Source: Candidatus Rokuibacteriota bacterium
GTDB taxonomy: Bacteria; Methylomirabilota; Methylomirabilia; Rokubacteriales; CSP1-6
Reading direction: 5' to 3'
DNA: 64,000 nucleotides
Assembly: GCA_003220495.1 (NCBI GenBank)
Contig: QHSP01000036.1
Coordinates: 60,737-124,736 of the forward strand
Shown here: piece by piece, positions 1-8,431 of the stretch
How positions within the stretch are numbered: the first letter of the stretch is position 1
How the letters are laid out: every line of letters starts with the position of its first letter
Made by a program: the position numbers and the translations under genes
Notes under the pieces: model-generated
The model's input: only the letters and a program-made list of their open reading frames with translations
Database searches by the model: none
What the model was told of the DNA's origin: nothing

Positions 1-691
1 CCTGGTAGCTGTCGTTGTTGTAGGCGACGGTCGCCTCGCTGACGGTGGTCGCCGTGGCCACGCGCTCGAAGTAGACCGGGTCCGCCGGCCGACCGGGCGG
101 CGTCTGGGAGGTGACGATGTAGCCGTCGACCACCTTGTCCTTCACCACGATTGGGCTGTCGCGGTAGTAGGGCGTGGGATTCGTATCCAGCCCCTCGTCG
201 CGCGCCCGCGACGACGCCTGCGCCACGACCGTCCCGTCCTTCAGATCCGTCAGCGCCAGGTTGATCTGGAACACCTGCGGGGCCCGCGCTTGGCTGCTGG
301 CGATGCGCGTCATCGTCCCGGTCAACAGATACTGCGCCTTGCTGAGGTTGGCGACCTGGAAGGGCATGACGTCGAACTGCGAAGAGCTGCTCCCGAGCCG
401 GTCCGCCACCCGTTGCTCGAGCAGGCGTGTCGCGCCGGTCTGCTGGCCGGAGGTCGCATCGACCATGGGGTCGATGACCACGCCTCGCCGGGCTTCCGTC
501 TGGGTCCCAGGTGCCGGCGGTTTCTGCAGCTGAGCCACCAGACCGTCGGTGGCCACGGTCGCCGCTTCGTCGAAGCTCCGCTCGGTCGTGTCGCTGGTCG
601 GCGCCGGGATCGGCGGCGGAGGAGTCGGCTTGGCGCACCCGGCGACGATCAGGAGCAAGCTGGCGCAAGCCGATAGCCTGCGAATCATCAT
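1..691 (-). CDS. FlgO-like lipoprotein, 3' end outside the window
   Basis: About 230 residues are visible. The N-terminus is a lipoprotein signal: a short basic start, a hydrophobic stretch and a lipobox ending in Cys19, followed by a proline-rich linker. The rest resembles the FlgO/LpoB-like periplasmic fold, with a conserved-looking segment on a multi-copy 'threshold' domain around residues 60-160. The likely place is the periplasmic face of a membrane. The start (ATG 691) overlaps the stop of the DUF4384 gene by four bases (ATGA), so the two are probably translated together. FlgO-like and DUF4384 proteins are a recurring pair, so a joint envelope role is likely. Exact function is unknown. 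Confidence 0.7.
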   Translation of the reverse strand, partial: MMIRRLSACASLLLIVAGCAKPTPPPPIPAPTSDTTERSFDEAATVATDGLVAQLQKPPAPGTQTEARRGVVIDPMVDATSGQQTGATRLLEQRVADRLGSSSSQFDVMPFQVANLSKAQYLLTGTMTRIASSQARAPQVFQINLALTDLKDGTVVAQASSRARDEGLDTNPTPYYRDSPIVVKDKVVDGYIVTSQTPPGRPADPVYFERVATATTVSEATVAYNNDSYQ

Positions 692-1572
692 CGGCAATCC
701 CTTCTGAGGAACGACTGCTCCTCGTCCGTCAATGGCTCACCCAGCGACGCGCGCTCCAAAATATCACTGCAGCGGCGCGAGCCCGCATACGTCGGTCGAG
801 CGGCCGGGGCATTCGGGGCCGCGGGGCTGCGGACGGTGTCGCGCGCCCCGGGACTCGACGTCCCCGCGCTCGAGAAGAAGGCGGCCCCGTAAGACTCCGA
901 ACATCTCGCCGCAGGGCCGCAGACGACCTTCCCGGCCAGCGGTCCGAGCACGTCGATGTCGCGCCGCTCATCGGACACGATCGCGAGGAACTCCGCGTTC
1001 GCCGGCCACTGCACGTCGGGCAGCCTCAGCGTCTGCCCCGCCCGGATGCGATTGTTCGTGTCCGCCGCCCGGGGGAACAGCACCGCCACGAACAGCGCGG
1101 CACCGTCGGATTGGTTGGCCGAGGCGGCCAGCACATACACGTAGCCCGGTCTGGAAGCGCCGATGCGGACAGCCCCTCGGTCGACCGAAGCCGTCACCGA
1201 AAGCCCGCGATCGCGGCCTTCGAAGATCTCGTTCAACATCTGTCTCGGGCCGACGGGCTTGTCGGGTGCTCGAGGAGACGGCGGGGGCGCGGGCAGGCTG
1301 GCCGGCTGCATCACCTCGGGACGGGCCACTTCCCGGGATGTTGGGCCAGAAGCGTTCAGGCGCCTCTCAGTCCGCGCGAAGAAAAGCCAGCCCGAGCCCA
1401 TCCCTGCGATGAGCACGGTCCCGACCGCGGCATAAAGCGCCACCCGGCGCCTCCTCGCGCGTTTCGAGGCCTCGCGCCATCCGGTGATCTCGGACAGCGA
1501 GGCGTTCCCGACCGCCTGAGCCGGCATCACAACCGTCGGTTCGCCGTCGTTGGGGTTTGGCGTCACGCTCAT
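688..1572 (-). CDS. single-pass membrane protein with DUF4384 domain
   Basis: 294 residues. A basic cytoplasmic N-terminus (run of Arg at 38-43) leads into one membrane helix at about 44-66, then a Pro-rich linker (85-110) and a DUF4384 domain at about 123-210. The domain signature is visible: a GYVYVLAA strand, then LFPRAAD, then NRIRAGQ and a LPD turn. The domain should face the periplasm. A cysteine-containing C-terminal tail (residues 215-294) shows nothing I recognise. Its stop overlaps the start of the FlgO-like lipoprotein gene. DUF4384 is often found next to envelope or secretion genes; no such machinery is visible here, so the role stays open. Confidence 0.75.
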   Translation of the reverse strand: MSVTPNPNDGEPTVVMPAQAVGNASLSEITGWREASKRARRRRVALYAAVGTVLIAGMGSGWLFFARTERRLNASGPTSREVARPEVMQPASLPAPPPSPRAPDKPVGPRQMLNEIFEGRDRGLSVTASVDRGAVRIGASRPGYVYVLAASANQSDGAALFVAVLFPRAADTNNRIRAGQTLRLPDVQWPANAEFLAIVSDERRDIDVLGPLAGKVVCGPAARCSESYGAAFFSSAGTSSPGARDTVRSPAAPNAPAARPTYAGSRRCSDILERASLGEPLTDEEQSFLRRDCR

Positions 1573-1605
1573 CGGTAGAGGACCCGGCCCTCAGGTCTTA
1601 CGCGA

Positions 1606-2337
1606 CTATAGCCCAATACGAGCCTGGGAGGCGTCGGCCGGGACTTCTGCGAGCAGGCGTCCGAAGGCCGGCAGGCGCTCGGGGCTGTTGAACGCGCGAA
1701 GCATCGCCCAGATCGACGCCTGGTTCGTGGTCACGACCGGCTTCTTGAACTCGCGCTCCCAGGCCGCGATCGACGGCATCGTCGGGAAATTGCCCCCGGG
1801 CACCACGAAGAGCTCGATCTCCGGGCGGTCGATCCGGGCGAAGGCATCGCGCGCGTTCTCCGGGCCGAGCTGGCCGATCGCATACGAGTCGGTCGCGCGA
1901 AAGCCCTCGAGCGCGATCGTGTCGAGCCCGTGCTTGGTCTTGAAATACCGCGCGGCTCGCTCGTTGACCGCGTCCGAGTACGGGGAGACGATCGCGACGC
2001 GGCGCGCGCCGAGGGCCTTGACGGCGCGGCCGACTGCCTGCGCCGACGTGATCGCCGGAACGCCGGCCCCCGCGCTCATCCGCTTGGTGACGACGTCGTC
2101 GTAGTCGTCGGCCACGAGGCTCGCAGACGTCTGGGCCAGGATCACCATCTCGACCCTGGCCGTCCCCAGCAGGTGCGACTGGTAGTCGATGTCCTCGTCC
2201 CGGCTGGGCGAGAAGCTTCCGGCGCCGCTCGACTTGAGGCGTCCGACGTGCGCCTGGTAGGCCGCCGGCAAGAGCCGGCACTCTAGCTCGACCGTCGTGT
2301 TCGTGGACGGGATCAGCACGCCGAAATGTCGGGTCAT
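1606..2337 (-). CDS. Asp/Glu racemase / maleate isomerase superfamily protein, catalytic Cys pair missing
   Basis: 243 residues. The N-terminal PSTNTTVE motif (10-17) and the PVVTTNQASIW motif (200-210) place it in the maleate cis-trans isomerase / arylmalonate decarboxylase branch of the Asp/Glu racemase superfamily. Members use two cysteines, one in an 'ACTS'-like strand and one in a 'CTN'-like strand. The matching places read AQTS (Gln69) and PGGNFPT (Gly181-Gly182). The only cysteine in the protein is Cys20, outside both sites. It is therefore either a non-catalytic relative or uses other chemistry. It lies downstream of a phosphodiesterase gene on the same strand, about 109 bp away. Confidence 0.8.
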   Translation of the reverse strand: MTRHFGVLIPSTNTTVELECRLLPAAYQAHVGRLKSSGAGSFSPSRDEDIDYQSHLLGTARVEMVILAQTSASLVADDYDDVVTKRMSAGAGVPAITSAQAVGRAVKALGARRVAIVSPYSDAVNERAARYFKTKHGLDTIALEGFRATDSYAIGQLGPENARDAFARIDRPEIELFVVPGGNFPTMPSIAAWEREFKKPVVTTNQASIWAMLRAFNSPERLPAFGRLLAEVPADASQARIGL

Positions 2338-2446
2338 GTCCAGACGCCTTTCCGGTCACGCCGAAGAGGCTTGACCATTGCGGGCATCACCTAGAGAGCG
2401 GCGGCTCCTTGCGGCACGACGCGAGCTGGGTCGCCGACGGCTCGCC

Positions 2447-3742
2447 TCACGCGAGAGCGTCCGCGAGCAGGCGGCCCTCCACGTCACCGAGTTTCGTCCG
2501 CAGCAGGTGCGCGACCGTCGGGGCGACGTCGCGGCTCATGATGGTCCCGATCTGCGCGCCACGCCGGACGCCGGCACCCGCCGCCAGGAAAAACGCGCCA
2601 ATGTCCGGATGGCCAGGTCGATGGCCGTGGTTGCCGCGGTATCGAGGCGGACCGATGGGGTCGTCGCCACGAGCCTCGTCTCCGAAAGCGTACCCGCCCC
2701 CGGCCTCGAGAACGAGCTCGCCGATCATTGGATTCGCGTCCGGGACCGGGAGTCCGAGCCCAGCATAATCCGCCACGCCCCAGACACCCGTCACGCCCTC
2801 GAGGCCGGCAAGCTCGGACTTCAGATCACGCGCGAGCAATGCGCGATCGGCCGGATCGAGGACGTAGACGTAGCCGGCGCCGTGGTTGGTGACGAAGCGC
2901 GCCCGGCTCTCGATGATCCGCCCGTCGGCGTCGATCTTCATGAGCCCGAGCTGGCGCAACCGCACGTTGACGCGGATCTCCCGATCGGACGGCAGAAAGC
3001 CATGATCGGAGACCACGAGCACGGCAGTATCACGCTCGAGAGCCCCGGCCGGGAGGGCGGCCAGGACGCGGCCCACGCAATGGTCTACGTACTCGAGAGC
3101 CCAGTACGCCTCCGGTGACCGAGGGCCGTGCAGGTGCTGGAAGCTATCGGCGCAGAGAAAGTGCACGAGGAGCAGGTCGGGGGCATGCCGGTGCAGCACG
3201 TGAGCCGCGACGTCGGCCACCACGTCGTCGCGGAGAAAGCGTTTCGGGAGCTGCGACCACTCGCCCAGTCGATCGATCGGGAGGCCGAGCGCAGCGAGCT
3301 CGCGCCAGACGTCTGGATGAGTCGCGCTCTCGAAAACGCGCTGATCCTTGAAGAACGGCAGGTTGAAGTCGAGACCGGCGGCCCGACGGGTGCACGGCCA
3401 GTCGACCGCGGCCGTGCGCAGGCCGGCGGCGTGGGCGACGTCGTACACCGTCGGCGCCCGGAGCAGGCGATCCGCGTCGTAGATGGGATCGCCGGTGAGA
3501 TCCTCCGCGCGCCCCGACTCGCGGTTCAGGACGTAGTTCGCCACGACCCCATGGCGATCGGGGCGCACCCCCGTCACCATGCTGACGTGGGTCGGCCAGG
3601 TCGTGCTGGGAAACACGCACTCCATGCGCTGCGCCACGACGCCCCGCTCCGCGAGGCGGCGCAACGTCGGCATGCGCACGCGCGGGTCGGTCCAGTAGAA
3701 GGACGCGAAGCCGTCGAGACTGATCAGGACGACACGGGACAC
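2447..3742 (-). CDS. alkaline phosphatase family protein (type I phosphodiesterase / nucleotide pyrophosphatase)
   Basis: 431 residues, GTG start preceded by AAAGGA at a normal distance. The fold of the nucleotide pyrophosphatase/phosphodiesterase (NPP) family is clear. SLDG carries the first metal-binding Asp10. FPSTTWPTHVSMVTG (44-58) carries the nucleophile, probably Thr48, and His52. VVSDHGF supplies the second Asp-His metal pair, and NHGAGY the late metal His. It should hydrolyse phosphodiester or phosphonate esters with two metal ions, but the substrate cannot be told. No signal peptide is visible. The start lies 21 bp after the stop of the CoA-transferase gene, so the two may share a transcript. 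Confidence 0.88.
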   Translation of the reverse strand: MSRVVLISLDGFASFYWTDPRVRMPTLRRLAERGVVAQRMECVFPSTTWPTHVSMVTGVRPDRHGVVANYVLNRESGRAEDLTGDPIYDADRLLRAPTVYDVAHAAGLRTAAVDWPCTRRAAGLDFNLPFFKDQRVFESATHPDVWRELAALGLPIDRLGEWSQLPKRFLRDDVVADVAAHVLHRHAPDLLLVHFLCADSFQHLHGPRSPEAYWALEYVDHCVGRVLAALPAGALERDTAVLVVSDHGFLPSDREIRVNVRLRQLGLMKIDADGRIIESRARFVTNHGAGYVYVLDPADRALLARDLKSELAGLEGVTGVWGVADYAGLGLPVPDANPMIGELVLEAGGGYAFGDEARGDDPIGPPRYRGNHGHRPGHPDIGAFFLAAGAGVRRGAQIGTIMSRDVAPTVAHLLRTKLGDVEGRLLADALA

Positions 3743-3763
3743 GGCTGTTCCTTTAGAGCCCGC

Positions 3764-4990
3764 CTAGAGCACACCCTCCTTCTTCAAGGCGTCGACTTCA
3801 TCGGCGCCGACGCCGAGCCAGGCGTTCAGCACCTCGGCGCCGTGCTGGCCCAGGAGCGGCGAGGGTTTGATCCGCGCCGTCTGGCCGTCCACCCGCACCG
3901 GCCAGGTCGGCATCTTGAACGGGCCGTTCGGGTGCTCCATCACCTGCATGATGCCGCGCTTTTCGAAGCTCGGATCGTTCTGCAGCTCCATCGTGTCGAA
4001 CACCGCGCCGGCTGGGACCCCGACGCCGCTGATCAGGGTCATCGCCTCTTCCTTCGTGTGCCGGCGCGTCCACTCGGTGATGATCGCGTCGACCTCGGCC
4101 TCGTTCTGGACGCGAGCGGCGCCGGTGGCGAAGCGGGGGTCGTCGATCAGTTCCGGGTGCCCGATCAGACGCATCAGCCGCCCCCAGTGCTCGGGATTGC
4201 CGCGGCTCGTGGTGATGTAGACCCAGTCGTTGGAGCCGAGGGGCTTGCACTGATAGAGGCCGGAGGGCGCGTTGGTGCCCATGACCGTCTTTCCGCCGCG
4301 GCGCGGCGCCGGCTTGCCGGTGCGCGCCTGGGTGGCGAAGCACGTGCGCATGTAGTGGATCATCGCGTCCTGCATCGCCACCTGGAGCCGGCGTCCCTTG
4401 CCGGTTCGCTGTCGTTCTAGCAGCGCGCCGAGGATCGTCACCGCCATCAACATGCCGGTGCCGGTGTCGCCGAAGCTCGGGCCGGGCTTGACCGGCGGCC
4501 GATCGGGCTCGCCGGTCACGCTGATCGTGCCGCCGGCGGCCTGCGCGATCATGTCGAAGGCCAGACCGGTCTCGTACTTGCTCCCGGTGCCGAACCCCTG
4601 GATCTGACAGAAGACGATACGGGGGTTGATCTTCTTCACCTCGTCATAGCCGAGCCCGAGGCGGTCGATCGTCCCGGGCGCCATGTTCTCGACCGTGACG
4701 TCGGCTTTCTTCAACAGCTCCTTGACGAGCTCGAGCCCGCGCGGGGACTTGAGGTTGATCGCCAGCGACTTCTTGTTGGCGTTGAACATGTGGAAGTACC
4801 ACGGATCGTCGTCGGGCTTGCCCGGCCGCAGCCGCCGCCCCGGATCACCGGTCTTCGGGTTCTCGATCTTGACCACGTCGGCGCCGAGCCAGGCGAGCGC
4901 CTCGGTGCACGAGGTGCCGGCTTCGAACTGGGTGAAGTCGACGATCCGGATGCCGGCGAGGCAGTTGAAGTCTTGCGCGTTTTCGCTCAT
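3764..4990 (-). CDS. CaiB/BaiF family (class III) CoA transferase
   Basis: 408 residues from ATG 4990, chosen because a G-rich ribosome site (GAGGGGGG) precedes it; a longer frame upstream looks non-coding. The N-terminus has the family pattern GIRIVDFTQFEAG, then LGADVVKIENP and GDPGRR. The catalytic aspartate that forms the mixed anhydride with the acyl group is Asp175 in FGDTGTGM, matching Asp169 of formyl-CoA transferase. Family members move CoA between carboxylic acids. The length is normal. The neighbours do not reveal the acid. It is probably co-transcribed with the downstream phosphodiesterase gene. Confidence 0.92.
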   Translation of the reverse strand: MSENAQDFNCLAGIRIVDFTQFEAGTSCTEALAWLGADVVKIENPKTGDPGRRLRPGKPDDDPWYFHMFNANKKSLAINLKSPRGLELVKELLKKADVTVENMAPGTIDRLGLGYDEVKKINPRIVFCQIQGFGTGSKYETGLAFDMIAQAAGGTISVTGEPDRPPVKPGPSFGDTGTGMLMAVTILGALLERQRTGKGRRLQVAMQDAMIHYMRTCFATQARTGKPAPRRGGKTVMGTNAPSGLYQCKPLGSNDWVYITTSRGNPEHWGRLMRLIGHPELIDDPRFATGAARVQNEAEVDAIITEWTRRHTKEEAMTLISGVGVPAGAVFDTMELQNDPSFEKRGIMQVMEHPNGPFKMPTWPVRVDGQTARIKPSPLLGQHGAEVLNAWLGVGADEVDALKKEGVL

Positions 4991-5094
4991 CGGCCGTCCC
5001 CCCTCTGCAGCGACTGCTGGTTCGCATCGACGCCCTGTCCCGAACCGTCTCGACGCCAGCATGATGGTACTCGGTGTCGCCGAGCGAAGGAAGA

Positions 5095-5595
5095 CTAGGT
5101 CCAGATCCCCTTGAGCATGTCGACCGATTCGTCCGAGAGCTCGAGCGGAGGCATCGCGAGGGCGCCGGCCTGCAGCTTGTCACCTGCAGCACGGTCACCC
5201 AGCACCTTGTTCCACGTCTGCGCCATCAGGTGGGAGTTGTGGGGCTCGTGCCCGAGCGCGTGCACGAATTCGTGGGCCGCGATCACTTCGGCCATGCCGG
5301 TTCCGGCATCCCGTATGCCTTTCGGCGCGCTGATGGTCAGCTTGACGGGCAGGCGGACGTCGGCACGGAGCAGTTTCCCCGCGCCGTCGGTCTCGGCGCT
5401 GGTCTTGCCGTGCACCGCCGTGCCGCCGATGCTGGGGTCGGTCCTGACACTGATCGTCGGGCCCGCGCCGTTCACCGCGAGCGTCACCCGGATGCCCTTC
5501 CGCCTGAATAACGAGTTCAGATCACTCACGGCCTGCTTGCACGCGGTGGTCCAGTGCGAGCCGATGTTGCCGAGCTTGACGCTCACCGCAGCCAT
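5095..5595 (-). CDS. small HExxH zinc metalloprotease-like protein
   Basis: 166 residues. The zinc signature AAHEFVHALGHEPH (106-119) gives His108, Glu109 and His112, with Gly115 as in metzincins and a possible third ligand at His116 or His119. The SHLM segment (121-124) looks like a matrixin-type methionine turn. It is close to the matrixin pattern HExGHxxGxxH but with one extra residue before the third His. There is no signal peptide, so either it stays inside or leaves by another route. The N-terminal half (1-90) resembles only a beta-rich pro- or substrate-binding region. Stands alone, 104 bp upstream of the CoA transferase start. Confidence 0.6.
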   Translation of the reverse strand: MAAVSVKLGNIGSHWTTACKQAVSDLNSLFRRKGIRVTLAVNGAGPTISVRTDPSIGGTAVHGKTSAETDGAGKLLRADVRLPVKLTISAPKGIRDAGTGMAEVIAAHEFVHALGHEPHNSHLMAQTWNKVLGDRAAGDKLQAGALAMPPLELSDESVDMLKGIWT

Positions 5596-5689
5596 GATCC
5601 ACCCCCGCCCCCTCTGGGGCTTCTTGCCACTGCCGACGGGATCGTTCGAGCCTATTCCGCGGACGTGTCCGGGTCAATGCGGTTTCGCC

Positions 5690-7366
5690 TCATCCTGCGG
5701 CCGGGCGGACCTCGAGCAGTGACACGCTCGGCAACGGCAGCCCGATTCGCAGCGTCAGCGTCCCATCGCGCACCGTCATGGTCTGGTCCGGCTCGAGCTG
5801 CTCGAGCCCTTGGCGCTCCTCGATGGTCCGCAGGTCGCGCTCGGAGGGATCTTGAGGCGCGCCGAGCGCGCGCCACACGGTGTGGCTATTGCTGTGCGCG
5901 GCATCGATGCGCCAGTGGCTCACGCGAGCGCTGCCGCTGAAGCGCAGGCGCTCGAGCCGCACGGTGACAGCGGTGTCGCGCGCGGCGATCGCGTACTGGT
6001 CGTCGGCGTGCCGCCACGCCAGCACGCTGACGCCGTCGCGGCCGCTGGTGGCGAGCGCGTCGACTTCCTCCGCCATCCCCGCCTCGCTCTCGTCGAGGCG
6101 GTCCAGAGACCACGCGCCGGTCGACTCGACGGCCAGGCGCATCTCACCCAGGCGGCTCAGCATCCGGTAGGCGTTCAGCACCGGCTTCTCGATCCCCTGA
6201 GCGGTGAAGAGGCTGCGCGTGCCTTCGAAGAAGCGCTCGCCCTCGAAGTAGAAGCTCCAAGTGGTCGCCTGATGGACACGGGCGGCACCGCGTGTGTCCA
6301 GGTCGAGGAGCTTCTTCATCAGCTTGCACTGGAAGACCGGGAAGTACTCGGTGTTGCGGTAGGCGAAGTTCGCGTTGTCGTAGATGCCCCAGTGAGCGGG
6401 GACCGACGCGTCGCACTCGTCCACGATACAGGGCAGCTCGCGGAACTTTGGATGCGCCGCGACGGCGTCGAGCGCTGCGCGCACCTCGCGCAGCATCTTG
6501 AGGCTCGACGGGGACTGTTGCGTCGGCGCCGGCCCGCCGAGCGGACCGTACACGCGCCAGGGTGTGTAGCGCGCGCCCTTCGTGTGAAACGAGACGAAAT
6601 CCAGCGGGACGTTGGTTCGGGCACAGTGCGCAAGGAAGCCGCGCAGGAACTCGTGGCCTCGCCGGCCGGGGCCGAGATCGCCGGTCGTGGTGGGACCGCC
6701 CACCGCCGCGTCGGGCAGCGCCGCCTTCACGGCGGCGGCGGTGACGTCGTAGAGCGTGTAGAACTGCTCCGCGGTGCCGCGCCAGTAAAAGATGTCGGGC
6801 TCGTTCCACAGCTCCCACAGCCAGCCGCGCACGTGCGTGGCGCCGTAGCGCGCCACGCAGTGCTCGACCAGCGCGCGGACGAGGCCACCCCACTTGTCGT
6901 AGTCCTTCGGCGGCATCGCCCAGAGTCCCGCTTCGTAAGGACTCCACTGGGTCGGGCTGGGCTCGAAGGGAAAGCGCTGTTCCGCGCCCTCCGGAACCAG
7001 GGCACGGGGGGTGAACGCCATCTCGACCAGAGGCCGGTGTCCCGACTGCACGACCGCGTCGTAGACCTGATCGGCGATGCCGAAGTCGTAGAAGGGCCGG
7101 CCCGCGGCGTCCTCGTGATAGACGTTGCCCGCGCCCCAGTGCGGCAGCGACCAGCCGATGCCGCTGTTGAAGATGTAGTGCGAACGCACGAAGTACGGCT
7201 GCTCGGCGAAGGCGCGGATGGTCTTGAGATGACGCTTGCCGGTCGGCATCGACGTCCAGTTGATCTCGTCGTAGCCGAAGCTCGTCCAGATGCGCCTGAT
7301 CGGACCCAGGGGCGCGCCGGCGTCCACGCGCACGGTCGCCTCCGCGAGATGGGCCGCGTCAGCCAT
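5690..7366 (-). CDS. GH39-like glycoside hydrolase (beta-xylosidase type)
   Basis: 558 residues from ATG 7366; AAGGAG lies six bases upstream, which favours it over GTG 7369. This is a clan GH-A TIM barrel. The acid/base is Glu189 in GWLWELWNEP and the nucleophile is Glu317 in CIVDECD, the arrangement of GH39 beta-xylosidases. An early GYDEINWT segment (31-38) also fits GH39. A C-terminal beta-sandwich follows from about 430. There is no signal peptide, so it acts on imported sugar inside the cell. It starts 36 bp after the last importer ATPase gene and is probably the last gene of the dpp-like operon. Substrate: xylose- or uronate-containing oligosaccharide, inferred. Confidence 0.8.
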   Translation of the reverse strand: MADAAHLAEATVRVDAGAPLGPIRRIWTSFGYDEINWTSMPTGKRHLKTIRAFAEQPYFVRSHYIFNSGIGWSLPHWGAGNVYHEDAAGRPFYDFGIADQVYDAVVQSGHRPLVEMAFTPRALVPEGAEQRFPFEPSPTQWSPYEAGLWAMPPKDYDKWGGLVRALVEHCVARYGATHVRGWLWELWNEPDIFYWRGTAEQFYTLYDVTAAAVKAALPDAAVGGPTTTGDLGPGRRGHEFLRGFLAHCARTNVPLDFVSFHTKGARYTPWRVYGPLGGPAPTQQSPSSLKMLREVRAALDAVAAHPKFRELPCIVDECDASVPAHWGIYDNANFAYRNTEYFPVFQCKLMKKLLDLDTRGAARVHQATTWSFYFEGERFFEGTRSLFTAQGIEKPVLNAYRMLSRLGEMRLAVESTGAWSLDRLDESEAGMAEEVDALATSGRDGVSVLAWRHADDQYAIAARDTAVTVRLERLRFSGSARVSHWRIDAAHSNSHTVWRALGAPQDPSERDLRTIEERQGLEQLEPDQTMTVRDGTLTLRIGLPLPSVSLLEVRPAAG

Positions 7367-7402
7367 CACACGCTCCTTCGAAGGCCGGCTCGATGGCGCG
7401 CG

Positions 7403-8431
7403 TCACGACGGCCTCCCGATGCCGCGGAGCCCGAGCTCCCGTGCCCGATGACAGCTCACGAGGTGGCCGGCGGCGAAGGCCTCCAGCCGCGGCGCCTCGC
7501 TCCGGCACCGCTCGACGGCGTAGGGACAGCGCGGGTGAAACGCGCACCCGGCCGGCGGGTTGGCCGGATCCGCCACCTCGCCCTCGAGCACGAGACGTCG
7601 CCCGCGCAGACGCGGATCCGGTTTCGGCACGGCGGCCAGCAGCGCCTCGGTATACGGATGCGCGGGCTGCATGAACAGGCGCTCGGTGGGCGCGAGCTCA
7701 ACGATGCGACCGACGTACATGACGGCCACGCGATCGCTCACGTGCTTCACCACCGAGAGATCGTGGGCCACGAAGAGGTACGTCAACCCCAGCTCGGCCT
7801 GCAGGTCCACCAGGAGATTGAGGATCTGCGCCTGCACCGAGACGTCGAGGGCGGACACGGGCTCGTCGGCCACCACCAGGCTCGGGCTGAGCGCGAGGGC
7901 CCGCGCGATGCCGATGCGCTGGCGCTGGCCGCCGCTGAACGCGTGGGGAAAGCGCCGCATGTACTCGGGCCGGAGGCCGACGAGCCTCAAGAGCTCCGCC
8001 ACGCGCTCGAGCCGCTGGGTGCGGGTCCCGACCCGGTTGACCAGCAGCGGCTCGCCGACGATCTCGAGCAAGGTCTTGCGGGGGTTGAGCGACGAGTAGG
8101 GATCCTGGAACACCATCTGCATCTCGCGCCGGAGTGGACGGACGTGCTTGTACGGCAGGGCGGCCACGTCTACCGCGACCCCGTCGCCGCCTCGAAAGAT
8201 GATCCGTCCCGCGGTCGGCGTGATCGCGCGAAGGATGCAGCGCGCGGTCGTCGTCTTCCCACACCCGCTCTCGCCCACCAGCGACAGGGTCTCGCCGCGG
8301 TCGATGTGAAAGCTCACGCCGTCCACCGCCCGGACCTCTCCCACCCGACGACGGAGCAATCCTTGGCGGATCGGAAACTCCTTCCGAAGATCGTGGACTT
8401 CGAGCAGCGGCGCACCCGTCGTCCCGGTCAT
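7403..8431 (-). CDS. Opp/Dpp-type ABC transporter ATP-binding protein (DppF-like)
   Basis: 342 residues from ATG 8431, which overlaps the stop of the upstream fused gene by four bases. Walker A is [10 protein letters not shown], the signature FSGGQRQR and Walker [13 protein letters not shown]. The Q-loop reads [14 protein letters not shown], which is typical of the oligopeptide/dipeptide subfamily. The C-terminus holds the subfamily's oligopeptide-transporter extension with [14 protein letters not shown], whose cysteines may bind an iron-sulfur cluster. It energises the two permeases encoded upstream together with the ATPase part of the fused protein. In this locus the cargo is more likely an oligosaccharide than a peptide. 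Confidence 0.9.
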   Translation of the reverse strand: MTGTTGAPLLEVHDLRKEFPIRQGLLRRRVGEVRAVDGVSFHIDRGETLSLVGESGCGKTTTARCILRAITPTAGRIIFRGGDGVAVDVAALPYKHVRPLRREMQMVFQDPYSSLNPRKTLLEIVGEPLLVNRVGTRTQRLERVAELLRLVGLRPEYMRRFPHAFSGGQRQRIGIARALALSPSLVVADEPVSALDVSVQAQILNLLVDLQAELGLTYLFVAHDLSVVKHVSDRVAVMYVGRIVELAPTERLFMQPAHPYTEALLAAVPKPDPRLRGRRLVLEGEVADPANPPAGCAFHPRCPYAVERCRSEAPRLEAFAAGHLVSCHRARELGLRGIGRPS

